Notes under the pieces: model-generated
Databases searched by the model: none
What the model was told of the DNA's origin: nothing
What the model saw: only the letters and a program-made list of their open reading frames with translations
In this document: positions 9,531 through 17,396 of the stretch, piece by piece
How the letters are laid out: the number at the start of each line of letters is the position of its first letter
Numbering within the stretch: the stretch's first letter is position 1
Made by a program: the position numbers and the translations under genes
From: Arthrobacter sp. PsM3
Lineage (GTDB): Bacteria > Actinomycetota > Actinomycetes > Actinomycetales > Micrococcaceae
Length of the DNA: 64,000 nt
Direction of reading: 5' to 3'
Assembly: GCF_030433895.1 (NCBI RefSeq)
Contig: NZ_JARUXE010000003.1
Coordinates: forward strand, 62,001 to 126,000

Positions 9531-9997
9531 GGGGTCCGCCTCCTTGCGATTCTTGCCTGATGTTGCGGCTATTCTGCCAGACGTGTCCCCGTGCAGCGTC
9601 CACTGGCGACGCACACCGGATTCTGCGGGCAAGAACCCCTGGTTTTCCTCACTATTCTCGGTTTGCCGGGAACAATCAAGCGGCAGCAACACCATTCGAA
9701 AGGCGGACGTCGCCCAGGATTTACCCAGTGTTTACACGTCGTCCGGTGACCCCGGATGACGGCGGATGAGGTCCTCCGCACCGCCGGGAAAGCCCGGAAA
9801 TCCACGGACGAGCCAATGTTTCAGCTGCTCTATCCAAGGCGGGGAATGTTAGGTAGTCTTCGAGGCGTTGCTGAACCGAGACACGTGTTTCAGAAACGCA
9901 GTGCCGGCTGGTGGTGCGTTGAGGGCGCGGGGCGGAGCGGGCAACGCGTCCGGGGCAGCGTCCCGGCACCTGGAACCATTCGAGGAGGGACCCTGCA
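9531..9997. other. divergent intergenic region
   Basis: 467 nt between the stress protein gene and the Rossmann protein gene, which are divergent. It is less GC-rich than its neighbours (for example 9637-9700) and must hold promoters for both directions. I see no convincing coding sequence. The clearest structure is the dyad at 9878-9891. No strong -35/-10 pair could be assigned. Confidence 0.5.
9878..9891. promoter_or_regulatory. GAGACACGTGTTTC dyad, possible operator
   Basis: Near-perfect 14-bp dyad centred on CACGTG, about 107 nt upstream of the GTG start at 9998 and flanked by CTGAA and TCAG-type arms. Position and symmetry suit a repressor site for the downstream gene, but no regulator is adjacent, so this is a candidate only. 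Confidence 0.3.
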
Positions 9998-10633
9998 GTG
10001 TCGAGCATGCCTATATCCGGGGGCATCGAACGGACCGCCGCCGTCGTCATCGGCACCGGTCTGTCCGGGCTGGCGGTCGCCAGCGAGCTGCAGCGGCGCG
10101 GCGTGGGATCCATCATCGTGGACGGCCTCGATCTGCTGGGTGCCGGGCAGCCGGCCAACACTTCCTCCCTGCAACGCTGCGACGCGGCCGACGCCGGCAG
10201 CCTGCGGGAGCGCAACGAGATCCTCCGGCACCTGCGGAACTACGCCGCCAGCCACAAGCTGGATGTCCGCAACAACATCCGGGCCCTGCAGCTGGACCAC
10301 CTCGACGCCGGCGTCAGCGGGCCCACCCAGCAGTGGGCCGTCCGCACACCGGGAGGCCTGCTCCTGGCGGACCATCTCGTCCTGACCCGCTGCGCCCACA
10401 GCCAGCTGCGCCGGATGCTCTCCGAGCTCGGGATGGCCGCGGGCCAGAACCTGATGACGGGCATGCACGCCCTCGGAATGTACCTCGTGGGCGTGGGCGA
10501 ACTCATCACGCCGACGCCGAAGGAAGTGCTGCGCCAGGCCAAAGTGGTGGGCCAGGCGATCTCCGCCAAGGTCTACCCCGACGGCTTTCCCGCCGCGCTC
10601 CCCGGGGGCTACGCCCTCGCCGCACCGGCCTAA
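9998..10633 (+). CDS. short NAD(P)/FAD-binding Rossmann protein
   Basis: 211 residues. The N-terminus carries a dinucleotide-binding beta-alpha-beta fold, AAVVIGTGLSGLAVASELQRRG, with the GxGxxG fingerprint of flavoprotein monooxygenases and amine oxidases. The remainder does not match the FAD or NADPH domains of those families and is far shorter than a full enzyme (400-500 residues). It may therefore be a reduced family member or a binding-only protein. GTG 9998 is preferred because GAGGAGGG is 8 nt upstream. The gene is monocistronic and followed at once by a strong hairpin. Enzymatic activity is doubtful. Confidence 0.65.
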   Translation: MSSMPISGGIERTAAVVIGTGLSGLAVASELQRRGVGSIIVDGLDLLGAGQPANTSSLQRCDAADAGSLRERNEILRHLRNYAASHKLDVRNNIRALQLDHLDAGVSGPTQQWAVRTPGGLLLADHLVLTRCAHSQLRRMLSELGMAAGQNLMTGMHALGMYLVGVGELITPTPKEVLRQAKVVGQAISAKVYPDGFPAALPGGYALAAPA

Positions 10634-10700
10634 CCGGCCCCGCTGCTTCCGAGACCGCCGCCGCGCACGTCCCGGACCGCCGTCGCGCACTCACCAACCC

Positions 10701-10763
10701 CAACGCGGGGTCAGCTACGGCCCATCAAGCGGCGCCGGATGGGCCGTAGCTGACCCCGCATTG
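10701..10763. repeat. large intergenic palindrome, family 1 copy A, likely bidirectional terminator
   Basis: Two 22-nt arms (10705-10726 and 10738-10759) pair perfectly around an 11-nt loop. Three further pairs form outside one mismatch, CAAC against ATTG. The outer core AACGCGGGGTCA / TGACCCCGC recurs at 36367-36433, so this is a dispersed element. It lies between the convergent ends of the Rossmann gene and copC, where it can terminate both. Confidence 0.85.
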
Positions 10764-10770
10764 CTTCCGG

Positions 10771-11364
10771 TCAGCCTTCGGGGTGGTCGCCGGCGCCCGG
10801 CTTGAGCCGGCTCTTGGCCATCAGGCCCAGGACCACCAGGATGCCGATCGCCGTTCCGACGAAGATCACAATGCTCCACGGGAAGGGTTCCGCCGAGCTG
10901 GCCGGCTTTGACGGCTCCGGCGTGATGCCCGGCTGGGCGGTTCCCATCGTGGGAACTGCGGCAGCCGCCGTCGAGTCCGTGGCCGGGGCGGTGGCAGTGA
11001 ACGTGAAGCTGCCTTCGATGGGGTGCCCGTCCGAGCTGGCGACGCGCCAGGTGACCGTGTAGAGCCCGGCCGGGGCGCCGGACTTGAGCTTCTGCGCGGC
11101 GACGTTGTCCACGATCTCCACGGCGCCCTCGGCCCAGTTGGTGCCCGCGGCGTCGCTGACCACGATCTGTGAGCCCAGCGCCAGCGGGTTCCGGTTGAAC
11201 GTGACCGAGACTTTTTCGGGCGGCGCGGCCACCGTCGCGCCCGCGGCCGGACTGGTGGACTCGGCGACGTCGTGGGCCGAGGCCGGAGCAATGGCCCCCA
11301 GCACGGCGGCGGCGAGGATCGCGGCGCCCAGCAGGGCGCGCAGAAACTGTCGGATGAGGCGCAT
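10771..11364 (-). CDS. copC: copper resistance CopC domain protein, membrane-anchored
   Basis: 197 residues: signal peptide (cleavage near PASAHD), a CopC beta-barrel (about 31-125) and a C-terminal transmembrane helix (SIVIFVGTAIGILVVLGLM) with a basic tail. The mature protein begins with His in AHDVAESTSPAAGATV, the usual Cu(II)-binding N-terminal histidine. A second ligand region, SSDGHPIEGSFTF, is intact. CopC binds copper outside the membrane and often works with CopD or a YcnI/DUF1775 protein. None of these partners is next to it here, so it appears to act alone or with distant genes. Confidence 0.88.
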   Translation of the reverse strand: MRLIRQFLRALLGAAILAAAVLGAIAPASAHDVAESTSPAAGATVAAPPEKVSVTFNRNPLALGSQIVVSDAAGTNWAEGAVEIVDNVAAQKLKSGAPAGLYTVTWRVASSDGHPIEGSFTFTATAPATDSTAAAAVPTMGTAQPGITPEPSKPASSAEPFPWSIVIFVGTAIGILVVLGLMAKSRLKPGAGDHPEG

Positions 11365-11471
11365 GGAACTGCTCCTAGTGTTGGCTTCCTTACAGACTAG
11401 GTGAAATCGGCCGGACGCCGGGTGCCCGCCTAATAGGATTCAAGTAACCACCCACATCCCCCGGAGGATTA

Positions 11472-12914
11472 ATGCTTAAGCAGGGCTCTGCACTCGACCG
11501 GTACTTCAAGATATCCGAGCGGGGGTCGAACTTCTCCCGCGAGATCCGCGGAGGCTTCGCCACCTTCTTCGCCATGAGCTACATCGTGGTGTTGAATCCG
11601 CTGATCCTCTCGGGCCCCGATTCCTCCGGTGACACGCTCGGCTTCCCCGCCGTCGCCGCCGTCACCGCCCTTGTGGCCGGCATCCTGACCATCCTGATGG
11701 GGGCCTGGGCCAAGCATCCCTTCGCGCTGGCCACGGGCCTCGGCGTCAACGCCTTCGTCGCCGTGACGGTGGCCACCAACCCCGGCCTGACCTGGCCCGA
11801 CATGATGGGCCTGGTCGTGCTCTCGGGTGTCACCATGCTGATCCTGGTGCTCACCGGTTTCCGGACCGCCGTGTTCAAGGCGGTCCCGGAGGGGCTGAAA
11901 ACCGCGATCGTGGTCGGCATTGGCCTGTTCATCGCCCTGATCGGGCTGGTCAACGCGGGCTTCGTGCGCCGCATCCCGGATGTCGCCGGCACCACTGTTC
12001 CGGTCGGTCTGGGCTTCGATGGCAAGCTTCTGGGCTGGCCCACCCTGGTGTTCGTCTTCGGCTTGATCCTGACTATCGCCCTCGTGGTCCGCAAGGTCAA
12101 GGGCGCGATACTGATCGGCATCGTTGCCTCGACCATCCTGTCCGTGATCCTGGAATTCACCCTGCACATCGGCCCCAGCTTCGACGGCAAGACCCACAAC
12201 CCGGCGGGCTGGTCCCTCGTGGCCCCGAAGTTCTCCGAATGGGCGGCCCCGGACCTGTCACTGATCGGCAAGGCCAACCCGTTTGGCGCGTTTGAGCACC
12301 TCGGATTTGTCGCCGCGACCCTGCTGGCGTTCGTGATCCTGCTGAGCATCTTCTTCGATGCCATGGGCACCATGGTGGGCCTGGCCACCGAGGCCGGGAC
12401 GATCGACAAGGACGGCAACATCCCCAACGTGGACCGCGTGCTGCAGGTGGACGCGCTCGGCGCAATCATCGGCGGCGGCGCCTCGGTCTCCTCGAACCAG
12501 ATCTACGTCGAATCTGGCGCCGGCATCGGCGAAGGCGCCCGGACCGGGCTGGCCTCAATCGTCACCGGCCTGCTGTTCCTGGTGGCCATGTTCTTCACCC
12601 CGCTGATCAACCTTGTGCCGTTCGAGGCGGTGGCCCCCGCGCTCGTCGTCGTCGGCTTCATGATGGTCTCCCAGGTTGGCAAGATCGACTGGAAGGACCT
12701 GGGCATCGCGATCCCGGCCTTCCTGACCTTCACCCTGATGCCGTTCACCTACTCGATCGCCAACGGCCTGGGTGCCGGCTTCATCATGTTCGTCCTGATC
12801 CGCACGTTCCAGGGCCGCGCCCGTGAGGTGCACCCGCTGATGTGGGCTGTGGCCGCGGCGTTCCTGCTGTTCTTTGCGATCGGCCCGATCGAGGCAGCGC
12901 TGGGCATCCACTAG
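11472..12914 (+). CDS. NCS2 family purine permease, AzgA-like
   Basis: 480-residue inner-membrane transporter with 12-14 hydrophobic segments. The N-terminal block FATFFAMSYIVVLNPLILS and the repeated motif ATGLGVNAFVAV identify the AzgA/GhxP branch of NCS2, which takes up guanine, hypoxanthine or adenine with protons. The second helical repeat contains FFDAMGTMVGL and GGGASVSSNQIYVESGAGI, the substrate-site strands of this family. GGAGG lies 5 nt before the ATG. It is monocistronic between convergent and palindromic neighbours. Exact purine specificity cannot be told from the sequence. Confidence 0.92.
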   Translation: MLKQGSALDRYFKISERGSNFSREIRGGFATFFAMSYIVVLNPLILSGPDSSGDTLGFPAVAAVTALVAGILTILMGAWAKHPFALATGLGVNAFVAVTVATNPGLTWPDMMGLVVLSGVTMLILVLTGFRTAVFKAVPEGLKTAIVVGIGLFIALIGLVNAGFVRRIPDVAGTTVPVGLGFDGKLLGWPTLVFVFGLILTIALVVRKVKGAILIGIVASTILSVILEFTLHIGPSFDGKTHNPAGWSLVAPKFSEWAAPDLSLIGKANPFGAFEHLGFVAATLLAFVILLSIFFDAMGTMVGLATEAGTIDKDGNIPNVDRVLQVDALGAIIGGGASVSSNQIYVESGAGIGEGARTGLASIVTGLLFLVAMFFTPLINLVPFEAVAPALVVVGFMMVSQVGKIDWKDLGIAIPAFLTFTLMPFTYSIANGLGAGFIMFVLIRTFQGRAREVHPLMWAVAAAFLLFFAIGPIEAALGIH

Positions 12915-12953
12915 CCACCACACCCTGCCCTTCCCGCCCCTTTCCGCCCCCTT

Positions 12954-13018
12954 CCGCCGAGGTGAGACTTGGCGCCCATGTTTGTCCAAAACATCGGCGC
13001 GAAGTCTCACCTCGGCGG
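12954..13018. repeat. long intergenic palindrome, family 2, terminator-like
   Basis: Nearly perfect 30-nt arms. CCGCCGAGGTGAGACTT (12954-12970) pairs with its complement at 13002-13018, then GCGCC with GGCGC and ATGTTT with AAACAT, with single mismatches and a 5-nt loop. It sits 40 nt after the purine permease stop and 95 nt before hutG. It can terminate the former and insulate the latter. The size and symmetry look like a REP/MITE-type element. Confidence 0.8.
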
Positions 13019-13043
13019 CGTTTGGGGGTGTTTCGGGGCGGAT

Positions 13044-13057
13044 TCCGGGATTTCGGA
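13044..13057. promoter_or_regulatory. candidate HutR operator upstream of hutG
   Basis: TCCGGGATTTCGGA, a 14-bp imperfect dyad resembling the sites at 19206, 20227 and 20294. It lies 55 nt before the hutG start. A weaker relative, TCTGGTTTTCCGGC, follows at 13076-13089. It fits an IclR/HutR-controlled hutG promoter. Confidence 0.5.
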
Positions 13058-13112
13058 CAGTTCGAGGGCGGCGCGTCTGGTTTTCCGGCCCGGGCTGCGG
13101 TGAGCTAGTGGC

Positions 13113-14132
13113 ATGGTTTCTCCCGCACCCGCCGTTGATGTCCCGCCGCAGCCCTGGACCGGGCGGTTCGACGGCGACGGCGCCGAGCACCTCCGCTGGT
13201 GGCAGGCCGTCACGCCGTACGCCCCGCGCCGCGCCCGGCCTGCGTCTGCGGCCCGGCCTGCGTCTGCGGCGGGGCCCGCGTCTGTGGCGAGGATGACCGC
13301 GGGGCCAGCTTCCGCACGCCCCGCGGTCATCCTCGGCTTCGGCAGCGATGCCGGGGTGCGCCGCAACAAGGGCCGCACCGGCGCCGCCGCGGCGCCCGCC
13401 GCGATCCGCGGCGCCCTTGGCCCGCTCGCTTTCCACCTCGACCGGGAAGTCCACGACGCCGGCGACGTCACCGTGGCCGGCGATGCGCTGGAGGCCGGTC
13501 AGGCGCGTGCCGGGCTCGCCATCACCAGCCTGCTCGACGCCGGGCAGCTCCCTGTGGTGCTGGGCGGCGGGCACGAGACCGCATTCGCAAGCTACCTGGG
13601 TGTGGCCGGCTCGGCGGCGGTCCGCGATGGCCTGCGTGTGGGCGTGCTGAACCTGGACGCCCACTTCGACCTCCGCGACGAGGCCGTGCCCAGTTCCGGC
13701 ACCCCGTTCCTGCAGATGGCCCGCGCGGAAGCCGCCGCGGGCCGCGAACTGAACTACGCCGTCGTCGGGATCTCCGAACCGAACAACACCAGGGCGCTTT
13801 TCCGCACGGCCGAGGACCTCGGCGTCGACTACCTCCTCGACGAGGACTGCTCGGCGGAGGCGGCGCGCACTTTCGTGGCAGCGTTCCTGGCGCAGGTGGA
13901 CGCCCTGTACCTGACCATCGACCTGGACGTGCTGCCGGCCTCGGTGGCTCCGGGGGTGAGCGCACCGGCCGCGTACGGCGTGCCGATGGCGGTGATCAGC
14001 GCGGTCTGCCGCCAGGTGGCCGCGAGCGGGAAACTCCTGCACCTCGATGTCGCGGAGCTGAACCCGGTGTTCGACCTCGACCACCGGACCGCGAAGGTGG
14101 CGGCGCGGCTGATTAATACGCTGCTGGGGTAG
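13113..14132 (+). CDS. hutG: formimidoylglutamase (arginase/agmatinase family)
   Basis: Hydrolyses N-formimidoyl-L-glutamate to glutamate and formamide, the last step of histidine degradation. The 339-residue ureohydrolase fold carries the di-manganese ligand motifs GGGHE, NLDAHFDLRD and the late DLDVLPAS block. The C-terminal HLDVAELNPVFD is typical of HutG. The first 80 residues hold an unusual Ala/Pro repeat (RPASAARPASAAGPAS) and an in-frame palindrome, described separately. It is about 3 kb from hutUH and separated from them by a TetR/cupin pair, yet has a HutR-like site upstream. hutI is not in the window. Confidence 0.9.
   Translation: MVSPAPAVDVPPQPWTGRFDGDGAEHLRWWQAVTPYAPRRARPASAARPASAAGPASVARMTAGPASARPAVILGFGSDAGVRRNKGRTGAAAAPAAIRGALGPLAFHLDREVHDAGDVTVAGDALEAGQARAGLAITSLLDAGQLPVVLGGGHETAFASYLGVAGSAAVRDGLRVGVLNLDAHFDLRDEAVPSSGTPFLQMARAEAAAGRELNYAVVGISEPNNTRALFRTAEDLGVDYLLDEDCSAEAARTFVAAFLAQVDALYLTIDLDVLPASVAPGVSAPAAYGVPMAVISAVCRQVAASGKLLHLDVAELNPVFDLDHRTAKVAARLINTLLG
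13231..13335. repeat. tandem repeats and perfect palindrome inside hutG
   Basis: A unit close to GCCCGGCCTGCGTCTGCG occurs two and a half times near 13237-13285 and encodes Arg-Pro-Ala-Ser-Ala repeats. Directly after it, 17-nt arms (13288-13304 and 13319-13335) form a perfect inverted repeat with a 14-nt loop, all in frame with hutG. Confidence 0.7.
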
Positions 14133-14138
14133 CCCGCG

Positions 14139-14756
14139 TCAGCGCTGGACCCCCGGCGGGGGCCCGGAGGCGAGGGCCTGTTGGAGCAGGGCCCGCGCGG
14201 ACCAACGCATCGACTCCATGGCCTGCTCCCGCGAGAGTCCGCCTATATCGGTCAGCCAGACGAGGGCCTCGATTCCGGTCGCGCTGCGCACGGCCAGGGC
14301 CAGGGCACGGATCTCAGGCGCGGAGAACCTGTCCCGGAGGGGATTGAGGGCTTCCTCGATCCAGGCGATCGCCCGGCCCTGGCGCAGCGGGAGTGCCGGC
14401 TCCGCCGGGTCCGGGTCCAGGGAGAGCCGCAGCATCGTGCGCTGCTGGGCTTCGGTGGTCACGATCAGCTGGGTGAATTCCCGGACGACGGCGTCCAGCC
14501 GCGCCTCCGGGTCCTCCGGTGCGTCGGCCGGCAGCAGCGATTTCCTGGCAGTTTCCGGGTGGGCGGCTGCGAGGAGCTCCCGCTGGCTCGGGAAGTAGCG
14601 GTAGGCGGTGCTCCGCGCCACGCCGGCCGCTGCCGCCGTGCTGTCAACCGTCGGGGTCTCCCCCGCCGCGACCGCTTCCCGGGCAACCGCCACCAGCGCC
14701 TCAAGGGTGCGGCGCTTCTGGCCGGTGCGGCCGGCATCCTGATAGGGGGTTGACAT
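14139..14756 (-). CDS. TetR family transcriptional regulator
   Basis: 205 residues with an N-terminal TetR helix-turn-helix; the recognition region reads VDSTAAAAGVARSTAYRYFPSQRELL (about 37-62). A ligand-binding helical domain follows. It is divergent from the cupin gene with 66 nt between the starts, and a perfect ATGGGAC-N4-GTCCCAT dyad lies in that space. It most likely represses the cupin gene and itself. The inducer is unknown. The gene ends 6 nt after the convergent end of hutG but shows no functional link to histidine use. Confidence 0.9.
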   Translation of the reverse strand: MSTPYQDAGRTGQKRRTLEALVAVAREAVAAGETPTVDSTAAAAGVARSTAYRYFPSQRELLAAAHPETARKSLLPADAPEDPEARLDAVVREFTQLIVTTEAQQRTMLRLSLDPDPAEPALPLRQGRAIAWIEEALNPLRDRFSAPEIRALALAVRSATGIEALVWLTDIGGLSREQAMESMRWSARALLQQALASGPPPGVQR

Positions 14757-14782
14757 GCACTTTATGGTACATCAGTCTTGTG

Positions 14783-14800
14783 ATGGGACGAGTGTCCCAT
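14783..14800. promoter_or_regulatory. TetR operator between divergent tetR and cupin genes
   Basis: Perfect palindrome ATGGGACGAGTGTCCCAT, centred 35 nt from the tetR start and 31 nt from the cupin start. The location makes it the obvious autoregulatory operator. The GGGAC-N4-GTCCC core also resembles DosR boxes, but the TetR reading is preferred because of the adjacent regulator. Confidence 0.65.
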
Positions 14801-14822
14801 AAGCGATCTAAGAGGCGATCCC

Positions 14823-15323
14823 ATGGAAACGGTCAGCAGCCCTGCAGCCATCATCCGCGCGGAAGGACAGGGCGAGCGCCGCTGGTTCTTCGGCGGCGGC
14901 GTCCACACTTGGAAGGCCAAGGCGGCCGAGACCGGCGGCGCTTTCCTGTTGTTTGAGGACCGGATGGACGGCGGCAAGATGACGCCGCTGCACACGCACC
15001 CCGATTCGGATGAGTCCATGTACATCCTCGAGGGCGAAATCATCATGCACATGGACGGTGTCGAACACCGGATCGGAGCCGGGGGCCTGGCCGTGGCGCC
15101 GCGGGGTGTTCCGCACGCCTTTATGGTGGTTTCCGGGTCCGCGCGGATGCTCTGCCTGCACACCCCCGGCTGCTGCGAGGCCTTCTACTGGGACGCGAGC
15201 ACACCACTCGCCGACGGGGATCCCTCCGGGACCGGCCCCGTGGACTTCGGCAAGGTGCAGGAGTCCGCGCGCCGGAACGGCGGAATCGAACTGCTGGGGC
15301 CGCCCCCGTTTGCTCCGCGCTAA
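14823..15323 (+). CDS. cupin domain protein
   Basis: 166 residues forming a single cupin_2 beta-barrel. Motif 1 reads PLHTHPDSDESMYILEGE, supplying His, His and Glu metal ligands; motif 2 reads APRGVPHAFMV with the fourth ligand His. The enzyme class could be a dioxygenase, isomerase or sugar-binding protein and cannot be decided. It is divergently paired with a TetR regulator across a dedicated operator, so it is probably induced by the compound it processes. It is followed by a strong hairpin terminator. Confidence 0.85.
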   Translation: METVSSPAAIIRAEGQGERRWFFGGGVHTWKAKAAETGGAFLLFEDRMDGGKMTPLHTHPDSDESMYILEGEIIMHMDGVEHRIGAGGLAVAPRGVPHAFMVVSGSARMLCLHTPGCCEAFYWDASTPLADGDPSGTGPVDFGKVQESARRNGGIELLGPPPFAPR

Positions 15324-15355
15324 CGGAGCGGTACCGTCCAACGGGCACCGGAACG

Positions 15356-15391
15356 CAGAAAGTCCCCGCCGGCCAGGGCAGGGACTTTCTG
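15356..15391. terminator. hairpin terminator between convergent genes
   Basis: Arms CAGAAAGTCCC (15356-15366) and GGGACTTTCTG (15381-15391) pair perfectly around a 14-nt loop. The element lies between the convergent ends of the cupin gene and the small gene at 15408, so it can stop transcription from both sides. Confidence 0.75.
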
Positions 15392-15407
15392 GTGGGACCG
15401 GGTGCGG

Positions 15408-15644
15408 CTAGCTGCGCCGCACCTGCACGCCGTCGGATTTCAGGAAGAGCTCGGTCTCAGACGGTACCGCCGGCACCAGCCAGAGGACATTGCCGCTCAA
15501 CGAGACTTCCTCGACTTCGCCGGCCGCCAAAACCTGCGCATGCTTGAGGATTTCGACCGGATCGCCGGCCTTCAGGCTCCGCCAGTCGGAAACCGTGGTT
15601 GTGGATGCCATGCGTCTGGACATAACCGTCCCGCGTGCTTTCAT
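15408..15644 (-). CDS. small conserved-looking hypothetical protein
   Basis: 78 residues, not recognised. The core WRSLKAGDPVEILKHAQVLAAGEVEEVSLSGNVLWLVPA looks like a small beta-barrel with alternating hydrophobic strands and a charged tail ending VQVRRS. AAAGGGG lies 9 nt before ATG 15644; ATGs at 15623 and 15611 are alternatives and the homologous core would survive with any of them. The upstream region is AT-rich and holds a GTCACA/TGTGAC inverted repeat, as expected for a regulated promoter. It is monocistronic and ends in the hairpin at 15356. Confidence 0.6.
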   Translation of the reverse strand: MKARGTVMSRRMASTTTVSDWRSLKAGDPVEILKHAQVLAAGEVEEVSLSGNVLWLVPAVPSETELFLKSDGVQVRRS

Positions 15645-15673
15645 GAACTTCTACCCCTTTGTATATGTTCTTT

Positions 15674-15695
15674 GTCACAACTTCATTGGTGTGAC
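15674..15695. promoter_or_regulatory. GTCACA/TGTGAC inverted repeat upstream of small gene
   Basis: GTCACA (15674-15679) and TGTGAC (15690-15695), separated by 10 nt, 30-50 nt upstream of the start at 15644 on the minus strand. The stretch ATTGGTGTGAC also occurs upstream of the NlpC/P60 gene near position 52. Candidate regulator site only. Confidence 0.35.
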
Positions 15696-15794
15696 TTTCC
15701 ATTTCTACTACAGTTCCCGGGCCTCCGCTGGCCATGTTGCCGACTATTTCCCAGGCGCCGGAAATTGTTCAGCAAAATTGCATTTTGTTTTCCC

Positions 15795-17387
15795 TCAGGC
15801 CAGAATTCCGACGGCGGATTCGGCCGCCGCCCGGACCGTTCCGGCGGCGACAAGGGCGTCCGCCGCTTCCAGTTCCGGGGCAAGGAACCTGTCCGTGCCC
15901 GGACCGTCGACGACGTCGCGCAGCGCGGCGATCACGGCGGCGCCGGCGGGCCCGGGGGTCAGCTCGCCGCCGGAGAGCTGGGTGCGGATGTCCAGCGCCC
16001 GCGCCGAGGTCACGAGTTCGATCGCCAGGACCCGGCGCAGGTTCTCCACCGCGCGGCGGAGCTTGCGGGCCGCGTGCCAGCCCATCGACACGTGGTCCTC
16101 CTGCATCGCGGAGCTCGGGATCGAGTCCACCGACGCCGGGACAGCCAGCCGCTTGTTGTCCGAGACCAGCCCGGCCTGGGTGTACTGGGCGATCATCAGG
16201 CCGGAGTCGACGCCCGGGTCCGCGGCCAGGAAGGCCGGCAGCCCGTGCGAGCGGGCCGGATCCAGCATCCGGTCGGTCCGGCGCTCGGCGATGGAGCTCA
16301 GGTCCGCGACGGCGATGGCCAGGAAGTCCAGCACGTAGGCGACCGGGGCGCCGTGGAAGTTGCCGTTGGAGCTGACCCGGCCATCCGGCAGGACCACCGG
16401 GTTGTCGATCGCGGCGGCCAGCTCGCGGGAGGCGACCATGGCGGCGTGGTCCACGGTGTCGCGGACGGCGCCGGCCACCTGGGGGGCGCAGCGCAGCGAG
16501 TACGCGTCCTGGACTTTGGTGTCGTTGATCCGGTGCGAGGCCACGATCGGGGAATTGGACAGGACGCGGAGCATGTTGTCCGCGGAGGCGGCCTGGCCGG
16601 GGTGCGGGCGGAGTGCCGCGTGCAGCTCGGGCAGGAACACCTGGTCGGTGCCGAGCAGCGCCTCCACGCTCAGTGCCGCGGTGATGTCCGCCGTCGTAAG
16701 CAGTTGCCGGATGTCGGCGATGGCCATCAGCAGCATGCCCAGCATGCCCTCGGTGCCGTTGACGAGGGCCAGGCCTTCCTTTTCGGCCAGGGTGACGGGT
16801 TCGATGCCGTGCCCGGCGAGGAGCTCGGCGACGGTACGAGCGCCCTTGGCGCCGTAAAGCTCGCCATCGGGGCCCGTCGCTTCGCCTTCGCCCATGAGGA
16901 CGAGGGCGCAGTGCGAGAGGGGTGCGAGGTCGCCGGAGCAGCCCAGCGAGCCGAATTCGCGGACGACCGGGGTGATGCCGGCGTTCAGCACGTCCACCAT
17001 GGTCTGCAGCACGACGGGCCGGACGCCGGTGCGGCCGGAGGCGAGGGTCTTGGCGCGCAGGAACATGATGCCGCGGACCACTTCGCGTTCCACGGCCGGG
17101 CCCATGCCGGCGGCGTGGCTGCGGATGAGCGACTTCTGCAGCTGGGTGCGCAGCTCTTCGGGGATGTGCCGGTTGGCCAGCGCCCCGAAGCCGGTGGAGA
17201 TACCGTAGGCCGGGACCTCGCTGTGGGCGAGGGCGTCGATGTGGGCCCGGACCTTGGCGACGGCGTCGAGGGCTTCCTGGGAAATGGTCACCCGGGCGTC
17301 GTGGCGGGCGACGGCGACGACGTCCTCGGGGGTGACGCCGCTGGAGCCGAGGGTGACGGTGAGCGGTGAGTGCGTGGTGAGAGTCAT
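15795..17387 (-). CDS. hutH: histidine ammonia-lyase
   Basis: Deaminates L-histidine to urocanate. The 530-residue protein has Tyr61 in AYGISTGFG and the MIO-forming tripeptide in GSLGCSGDLAPL, where Cys150-Ser151-Gly152 cyclise to the electrophilic methylidene-imidazolone. Cys instead of Ala at the first position is common in actinobacterial HutH. The C-terminal helices and the HVSMGWHAARKLRRAVEN segment are as expected, so the enzyme looks complete. It starts 9 nt after the hutU stop and forms an operon with it, presumably controlled by the IclR regulator upstream. Confidence 0.95.
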   Translation of the reverse strand: MTLTTHSPLTVTLGSSGVTPEDVVAVARHDARVTISQEALDAVAKVRAHIDALAHSEVPAYGISTGFGALANRHIPEELRTQLQKSLIRSHAAGMGPAVEREVVRGIMFLRAKTLASGRTGVRPVVLQTMVDVLNAGITPVVREFGSLGCSGDLAPLSHCALVLMGEGEATGPDGELYGAKGARTVAELLAGHGIEPVTLAEKEGLALVNGTEGMLGMLLMAIADIRQLLTTADITAALSVEALLGTDQVFLPELHAALRPHPGQAASADNMLRVLSNSPIVASHRINDTKVQDAYSLRCAPQVAGAVRDTVDHAAMVASRELAAAIDNPVVLPDGRVSSNGNFHGAPVAYVLDFLAIAVADLSSIAERRTDRMLDPARSHGLPAFLAADPGVDSGLMIAQYTQAGLVSDNKRLAVPASVDSIPSSAMQEDHVSMGWHAARKLRRAVENLRRVLAIELVTSARALDIRTQLSGGELTPGPAGAAVIAALRDVVDGPGTDRFLAPELEAADALVAAGTVRAAAESAVGILA

Positions 17388-17396
17388 GGTGAAGTC

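Noticed and set aside
8163-9560. Long plus-strand frame over the universal stress protein gene.
   Set aside because: Shadow of the clear UspA coding frame; no domain is recognisable.
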